From the NCBI GenBank assembly GCA_017999075.1, contig JAGOBX010000071.1:1-11039 (forward strand): a stretch of DNA of 11,039 nt, given 5' to 3'. The notes beneath the pieces are model-generated. The model made no database searches and had not been told where the DNA came from. It worked only from the letters and a program-made list of their open reading frames with translations. Within the stretch, counting starts at the first letter, position 1. Each line of letters begins with the position of its first letter. Position numbers and translations under genes: made by a program. The stretch is from Candidatus Babelota bacterium. GTDB lineage: Bacteria > JAGOBX01. Shown in pieces: positions 6,210 through 11,039 of this stretch.

Positions 6210-9200
6210 TCACCTTATTACAGCAAGTTTCCCTGTTTTTTTCGTTCCATTAATTTTTACTGCATATAAATACCATCCTGATGCCAATTCATTTCCTGAA
6301 CCATTACATCCGTCCCACTGCCAGAAACTCTGATTCCCGATATGATAATATTCTTTAACTAATTTCCCTGTTACTGTATAAATCTTTATTTCCGCGCCTG
6401 CGGTTATTCCTCCGAATATTATCCCTGACTGACCGTCTTTCACATTAGTATACTGCCTTCCATGATTATTATTCGCATTCGGTATATACGGGTTCGGATA
6501 AACTATCACATTATCGCAATTACTTATTATAGGAGCTCTCAATATTTCAAGATATTCTTTAGTCCCTATTTTTACAACAAATTCAGATTCCATTCCATTT
6601 TGACCGCTTGAAAGTTTTAATCCTGTTTGTTCCCGCATATTGATTAAAGTGTGTGTCCGTATATTTTCAAGATATATTTCAAAATTATCCGGTATCCCTG
6701 AAACATAATTCCATTTCAATTCTATTTCAGTGTTTGAAACATCTGTGGATAAAGTAAAATACCAGAATTTATACGTATCGAACGGTTTTCTTATATCAGA
6801 TGAATATTGAGTAATTTCATTATTCCATGTTTCACGCGAAAATGACAATTCAAGATAATCATCCGCAAGACGCGGCGCTTTAAATTTATCATTCCTATCA
6901 AAATTTTCTTCAGATGTACTTGAAACGCCTATAAAATTATTTTTATCATAATGTCTTGCAGATTCAGCTGAAAGTTCAATAAACCATTCATTCTGTCCCT
7001 GATTTTTTTTAGGAGCCAATTGTTGGGGCACTGTATCAAGGTATGACTGAGACGGAGAAACAAAATTTGCATCATATAATAACTGACAATTCTTATGTAC
7101 ATACAGCCAAGCTCCGAAATATGGTTTTAAATAAGCTTTTTCAACTGTCAATGCAGGAGTCTGAATATATCCGTACTGTTCACTGTCAGAACGTTCATAC
7201 CAGTATAACGCATTCTGTATTATCCCGTTTTCCTCAGCCTGATATGGAGAATAACTTTTGTTTCCATAAATTATTTTACAGTTGTCCCAGTCAACATAAT
7301 AATAATTAGGATTACCTATTTGATTCCAGCCTGCATACAAATTCACTGTTTTATTCTGTTCTATGGTTTGACTTCCTGTCAGCGAAATAGTTTTTGTATC
7401 AGTTACATTATAATTACCTGTGAATTTAAACCAGTATGATTTTCCCCGTTCAAATCCTGATGGTTTTACATATTTAGTGTTCCACCTGTCAAAACTGTTG
7501 TTAGAACTCCAAATATACAAATAATTCCTGTCTCCAACAGACATAAACTGATTATATAAAGTTTGCTGCGACTGAACAGGTATTGAAAACATCGACCAAT
7601 TGTTTTTATAAAATTCTCGTTCTGTTGTTTCAAGTTCTATGTATTCGCTTATTCCTGAACCCGTTTCACTTATTTTAAATATATATGACCCTGCTTTTTT
7701 CAGGGGACGTATTTTTAAATAATATGTTCTATCAATTTCAGATAATGTATAATCAGGCACAAAATCAGAAGGTGATACAGCAGTTAATTTAATAACGGAA
7801 TTTGGAATAATTTTGCCATTTTTATCTTTCACATTTATTATAATATTAGCGCTGTAATCATTTATGCTTAATAACTGATATTGTCCTGACTGTATTACAA
7901 TCCTGTCAGGATTTGAATAAGAATTAATAAACACTTTACTTTCCGCAGTTCTTCCAAATCTGTCTGTTATAACTGCGCGTATAGTATCTCCGTTATTTGT
8001 TATGCCTATAAATGCCGACCAGTTATTATCAAATCCCGCAGTCGTTACATAAGTGTTGAAAATATCATTATCATACAATGTTATAACATCTCCGTTTCCA
8101 TTTCCCGTAACATTTCCGGATACTGCAATATATGCAGCTCCTGTTTCATAATTATTTCCTGGACTGGTTATTGAAATCGATAATCCTGAATAATATGATA
8201 CTATCACAGTATCATAGCTTGTCCTGTTGAATTTATCTGTAAGTTTAACACTTACTTTATCGTTTAATCCTGATAACGAAATCATATCTGACCAATTCAT
8301 ATTTGAAGACACCTGTGATACAGACTGGATTTCATTATTTTTATATATAACTACACTATCCCCTGATTTACAGTTCAATGCTGTGCCTGATACAATTATC
8401 GAATTTGAAAATGTGTCACTGTTATTTATCGGAGCATTGATTTTTATACAAGGTTCAGAGTAATAATTTATAACTTTTGAAGAAGAAACTGCGGTATCTC
8501 CGAAAACCCTAATAATTTCTGCATAAATTTCATTCACTCCTTCATTCAATGTTATAACTGAATTCCAATTATTCAAATACACTGAAGCAGTATTTACTGC
8601 CGTATGATTATTATATATTACAACAATATCTCCTGTTTTAGAGTTTAGGGAGGTTCCGTAAACTATTACTGAAGAAACAAACGTATCCTGACTTACGGTA
8701 ATAATACTTATTTTCGGAACAGAATAATAATTCACTGTTATAGTATCATAAGTCACGCCTCCGTAACCTGTAACTTTTGCAGTTATTTTATCGCCAAAAC
8801 CTGTTAAATTCACGAATCCTTCAAATCCTGAATTTATTCCGGATAACGAAGAACTATAATTCAATATCCCATTAACATAAATCTGAATACTGTCTCCATA
8901 TCGCGTATTTTCCGTAGTCCCTGCAATTTTTATTGATTTTATGGAAGTGTCTGTATAAACAGGATAAACAATTTTTACATTTGGAACAGAATTATAAATT
9001 ATAAAAGTTGTATCAATATATCCGCTCTGATTTCCTGCATTATCTGTTGAATTTACTTTTATCAGTATATTTGAGTTATAATATGAACTCATATTGTATT
9101 CCCACGATGAAAAACATAATTCTCCTGAACCTGTATTTGATTTATCTGTTACAGAAACATTTTCCGCCAGACAAATATCATAGATTTCATCAAAATCAGT

Positions 9201-11039
9201 GTCAGCGTCTATACTTAAAAAAACTCCTGATATTTCTGATGCCTGTTTGCCTGAGATATCTCCTCTGCCGTCAATATCAGACGCAGAACCTGTAATAGTA
9301 AACGCAGGACTGTTGAAAACCTGGTTATTATCAGGAAAAATTATTGATGCTGAGGGTTTAGTATTGTCAAGAGATATGTATAACGAATCAGTTTTACTGT
9401 TTCCTGCTAAATCTTTAACAGTTATATAAATCGGCAAATTTTCATTATCAAGAATCGTATTGGTATTTCTGATAACATATCTTAAATTTATCAAATACCC
9501 TGAACTCAAATTAAAAGATACATTACCAGAATCAAACAATGAATCAGCCATTGAAAAATCAACGTTTATACTGGATGCGTCTATGATTTCACTATAGGCA
9601 GCCGTAACTTCTACTAAATCACCATTTTTAAAATATGTTTTATTTATATATGAACTTGTAATTGAAGGTTTATTATTGTCTAATATAATAATCTGGCTAT
9701 CTATTTGATTTAATACTGAAAAACCTCCGTCAGATATTATTATTGGAATTGTCCCTGATTTTACACTTATCGCGTTTGAAGCAGAAATCTGATACGAAAT
9801 ATAAGAATATCCTGTATCCGAATTGTTCACAATAACATTCATCGGTTCAAAATAACTGTCAAACCCTGAAAAATCAGGAATAACAGTTATGTTAGACGAA
9901 TCATTTTCATTTGCCGACCATTTAATTCCTAATCTTATTATATCTCCGTTTTTATAATAATAATCTGAATCAAGTACTTCTGTATTTATAAACACAGGTT
10001 CTACGCAATTCAGCAAAGCGTATGACGCAGAATAATATTGAGTATCTGCAGAAATATTCCCGAACTTATCAGAAGCAGTTATATAGCAATGATATATTCC
10101 ACTTGATATAATATTACCTTCGCTGCTTTTATTTATCCTGTATTCTACAGTGAACGAACCGTCAAAATTATCTTTTACAATAACGCTATCAGCAGAAAAT
10201 ACAGAATCGAATTCACTGAAATCCGGTTTCAATATTATGGTATCTTCATAATTATAATTACTGATATTCACTGTGACAACTATTGTTTCTCCCTTCATAT
10301 AACTGTTTTTATTCATATTCGAGCCTGCAAATACAGGCGCCTGAAAATCAAATATTATTATTATTGTATCAGCGCTGTATCTACCAAAATTATCTTTAAG
10401 CACAGCGTTTATAACATCTGTTCCACTTGTAGTTTCAGATAAATAATATTCCCAGTTCTCATTGTTTGAACTTACAGGTATTTCATATTTCAGTATACCA
10501 TTTACATATAACGAAATCGTATCTCCTGATTTTGAATTTAAACTTGTACCTTTTAAAACAACCATATTCGAATTTGTATCATTATAATTAGATGGCGAAA
10601 TTATTTTTATTGAAAAATCAGAATAATAATTCACTGTTATCGTATCGTATGCAGTTCTTCCGAATGAATCGGTTAATTCTGCAATTACGCTATCGCCTAA
10701 TCCTGTCAGTATTGCCATTCCGCTGAATACTCCGTTTGCTGATGAAATCAAAAACGGTGTATTCGGATTTGAATTCGTATATATTGTCACCATATTGCCT
10801 GACTGTGAATTCAGAGTTGTTCCTGATACTGTTATTACCTGAACCGATGTGTCATAACTTGACGATGACGGCAATTGAATTTCTATTTTAGGAAATGGGT
10901 AATAATTAATAGTTATCGTATCATACGCATTTATTCCAAACCTGTCAGTAAGTTTTACGCATACAATGTCTCCGGTTTTTGTAAGTGCAGCTGTTCCGCT
11001 CCACGATCCGTTTGTCCCTGTTACTAAACTTATATTCTG
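6210..11039 (-). CDS. Giant secreted Ig-like repeat protein with FlgD-like C-terminal domain, N-terminus beyond window
   Basis: The frame is open to the right edge: at least 1609 residues, numbered here from 11039. The TTG at 10872-10874 is an internal Leu within a repeat, not a start. Residues 1-231 and 684-1055 are ~90-residue Ig-like modules with GTxLNSKSGD and FGRTAYDTITVNYYS landmarks. Residues 232-683 hold four different Ig-like modules. Residues 1056 to about 1140 form another beta domain. About 1143-1330 is an aromatic segment with two W-x-x-(I/F)-x-(I/N)-P type starts (WSMFSIPV, GWNQIGNP), common in surface proteins of Bacteroidota-like and candidate phyla. About 1347-1495 is a beta domain with W, DN, DR and W landmarks seen before FlgD-like tails in such phyla. 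The last ~100 residues are a FlgD-Ig/T9SS-like tail: VYPNPYIPN, EIKIYTVTGKLVKEY, WDGCNGSGNELASGWYLY, GKLAVIR. It is probably an exported adhesin, stalk or surface-layer protein; no catalytic motif is visible. Stop codon is TGA. Confidence 0.88.
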   Translation of the reverse strand, partial: QNISLVTGTNGSWSGTAALTKTGDIVCVKLTDRFGINAYDTITINYYPFPKIEIQLPSSSSYDTSVQVITVSGTTLNSQSGNMVTIYTNSNPNTPFLISSANGVFSGMAILTGLGDSVIAELTDSFGRTAYDTITVNYYSDFSIKIISPSNYNDTNSNMVVLKGTSLNSKSGDTISLYVNGILKYEIPVSSNNENWEYYLSETTSGTDVINAVLKDNFGRYSADTIIIIFDFQAPVFAGSNMNKNSYMKGETIVVTVNISNYNYEDTIILKPDFSEFDSVFSADSVIVKDNFDGSFTVEYRINKSSEGNIISSGIYHCYITASDKFGNISADTQYYSASYALLNCVEPVFINTEVLDSDYYYKNGDIIRLGIKWSANENDSSNITVIPDFSGFDSYFEPMNVIVNNSDTGYSYISYQISASNAISVKSGTIPIIISDGGFSVLNQIDSQIIILDNNKPSITSSYINKTYFKNGDLVEVTAAYSEIIDASSINVDFSMADSLFDSGNVSFNLSSGYLINLRYVIRNTNTILDNENLPIYITVKDLAGNSKTDSLYISLDNTKPSASIIFPDNNQVFNSPAFTITGSASDIDGRGDISGKQASEISGVFLSIDADTDFDEIYDICLAENVSVTDKSNTGSGELCFSSWEYNMSSYYNSNILIKVNSTDNAGNQSGYIDTTFIIYNSVPNVKIVYPVYTDTSIKSIKIAGTTENTRYGDSIQIYVNGILNYSSSLSGINSGFEGFVNLTGFGDKITAKVTGYGGVTYDTITVNYYSVPKISIITVSQDTFVSSVIVYGTSLNSKTGDIVVIYNNHTAVNTASVYLNNWNSVITLNEGVNEIYAEIIRVFGDTAVSSSKVINYYSEPCIKINAPINNSDTFSNSIIVSGTALNCKSGDSVVIYKNNEIQSVSQVSSNMNWSDMISLSGLNDKVSVKLTDKFNRTSYDTVIVSYYSGLSISITSPGNNYETGAAYIAVSGNVTGNGNGDVITLYDNDIFNTYVTTAGFDNNWSAFIGITNNGDTIRAVITDRFGRTAESKVFINSYSNPDRIVIQSGQYQLLSINDYSANIIINVKDKNGKIIPNSVIKLTAVSPSDFVPDYTLSEIDRTYYLKIRPLKKAGSYIFKISETGSGISEYIELETTEREFYKNNWSMFSIPVQSQQTLYNQFMSVGDRNYLYIWSSNNSFDRWNTKYVKPSGFERGKSYWFKFTGNYNVTDTKTISLTGSQTIEQNKTVNLYAGWNQIGNPNYYYVDWDNCKIIYGNKSYSPYQAEENGIIQNALYWYERSDSEQYGYIQTPALTVEKAYLKPYFGAWLYVHKNCQLLYDANFVSPSQSYLDTVPQQLAPKKNQGQNEWFIELSAESARHYDKNNFIGVSSTSEENFDRNDKFKAPRLADDYLELSFSRETWNNEITQYSSDIRKPFDTYKFWYFTLSTDVSNTEIELKWNYVSGIPDNFEIYLENIRTHTLINMREQTGLKLSSGQNGMESEFVVKIGTKEYLEILRAPIISNCDNVIVYPNPYIPNANNNHGRQYTNVKDGQSGIIFGGITAGAEIKIYTVTGKLVKEYYHIGNQSFWQWDGCNGSGNELASGWYLYAVKINGTKKTGKLAVIR
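7875..8990 (-). repeat. Ig-like repeat array, second block (four modules)
   Basis: Four further copies of the first-block module, with landmark starts GTTENTRYGD (codons from 8921), GTSLNSKTGD (8657), GTALNCKSGD (8387) and the degenerate GNVTGNGNGD (8117). Spacing is 88, 90 and 90 residues (264-270 nt). Each is followed by an asparagine- or tryptophan-bearing strand and a Y-D-T-I/V-x-V-x-Y-Y-S-type end strand. The last copy is the most diverged and leads into the C-terminal region. Confidence 0.85.
8991..10346 (-). repeat. Second type of Ig-like modules interrupting the array (four units)
   Basis: Four modules of about 105-125 residues differ from the flanking array. The first three share a (Y/F)-(K/M)-x-G-(D/E) strand near the start and a DFSxxDSxF motif (DFSEFDSVF, DFSGFDSYF, DFSMADSLF), 105-116 residues apart. 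The third and fourth begin with N(N/T)KPS. The fourth is a 'DNAGNQSG'-type Ig module with a long insertion holding an Asp-rich loop and two Cys residues. They read like bacterial Big-type domains, and the order suggests insertion of a block into the older array. Confidence 0.75.
10347..11039 (-). repeat. Ig-like repeat array, first block (three modules, outermost cut by edge)
   Basis: Tandem ~90-residue modules in the giant protein. The partial first module contains LTDRFGINAYDTITINYYPF (10888-10950). The next two carry GTTLNSQSGN (codons from 10823) and GTSLNSKSGD (codons from 10550), 91 residues apart, each ending in an FGR-x-x-x-DTI strand. Divergence between copies is high enough that this is an old duplication rather than a recent DNA-level tandem repeat. 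The block continues out of the window. Confidence 0.85.

Noticed and set aside
6210-6512. Calling the C-terminal domain a true T9SS type A sorting signal
   Set aside because: It has VYPNP and a KLAVIR-type end, but the WDG-N-G-x-LASGWYLY core fits the broader FlgD-Ig family, and no T9SS core component is in the window. Only a resemblance is claimed.
7875-8990. Regular ~264-270 nt periodicity as a CRISPR or DNA satellite
   Set aside because: Period and content match diverged protein modules in an open frame. There are no identical short repeats separated by unique spacers.
7043-9429. Four shorter plus-strand open frames (7043-7309, 8227-8463, 9008-9295, 9199-9429)
   Set aside because: All are antisense to the giant Ig protein gene, and they show no signal peptide, domain or conserved motif.

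Overview
The window looks like a chromosomal segment from an AT-rich, diderm (LPS-bearing) bacterium. Every gene I can support is read from the minus strand. The evidence for a diderm is an LPS heptosyltransferase II, a PorV/PorQ-type outer-membrane protein, a second large beta-barrel ending in phenylalanine, and Sec signal peptides on the three genes whose starts are visible. Low GC, a FecR protein, a PorV/PorQ protein and a giant Ig-like protein with a FlgD-like C-terminal domain together recall uncultured or anaerobic lineages such as Elusimicrobiota and neighbouring candidate phyla. I cannot place the lineage from this window alone.

Layout in the direction of transcription (right to left). 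From the right edge to 6210 runs a giant secreted Ig-like repeat protein. It has at least 1609 residues, and its N-terminus lies beyond the window. After a 71-base gap with an AT-only hairpin come a PorV/PorQ-like barrel fused to TPRs (4837-6138), a FecR-domain protein starting one base after the PorV stop codon (3255-4835), and a TPR-like plus beta-barrel outer-membrane protein (1167-3227). A weak hairpin near 1101-1124 may end this unit. A separate unit follows: a good sigma70-type promoter with a phased A-tract upstream, tRNA-Ser(UGA) (835-925), and the 5' 268 codons of an LPS heptosyltransferase II (1-805), cut by the left edge.

Functional reading. The four-gene unit 11039..1167 is best explained as a cell-surface module. 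It comprises a very long Ig-array protein with the C-terminal architecture typical of exported and anchored proteins, an outer-membrane PorV-like partner, a periplasmic FecR/Ig protein, and another outer-membrane barrel with a periplasmic helical domain. No enzyme, nuclease, toxin, transposase or CRISPR array is visible. The most interesting possibility is a dedicated export or assembly set for the giant protein, related to but distinct from the classical type IX secretion system. That is inference from gene context, not something the sequence proves.
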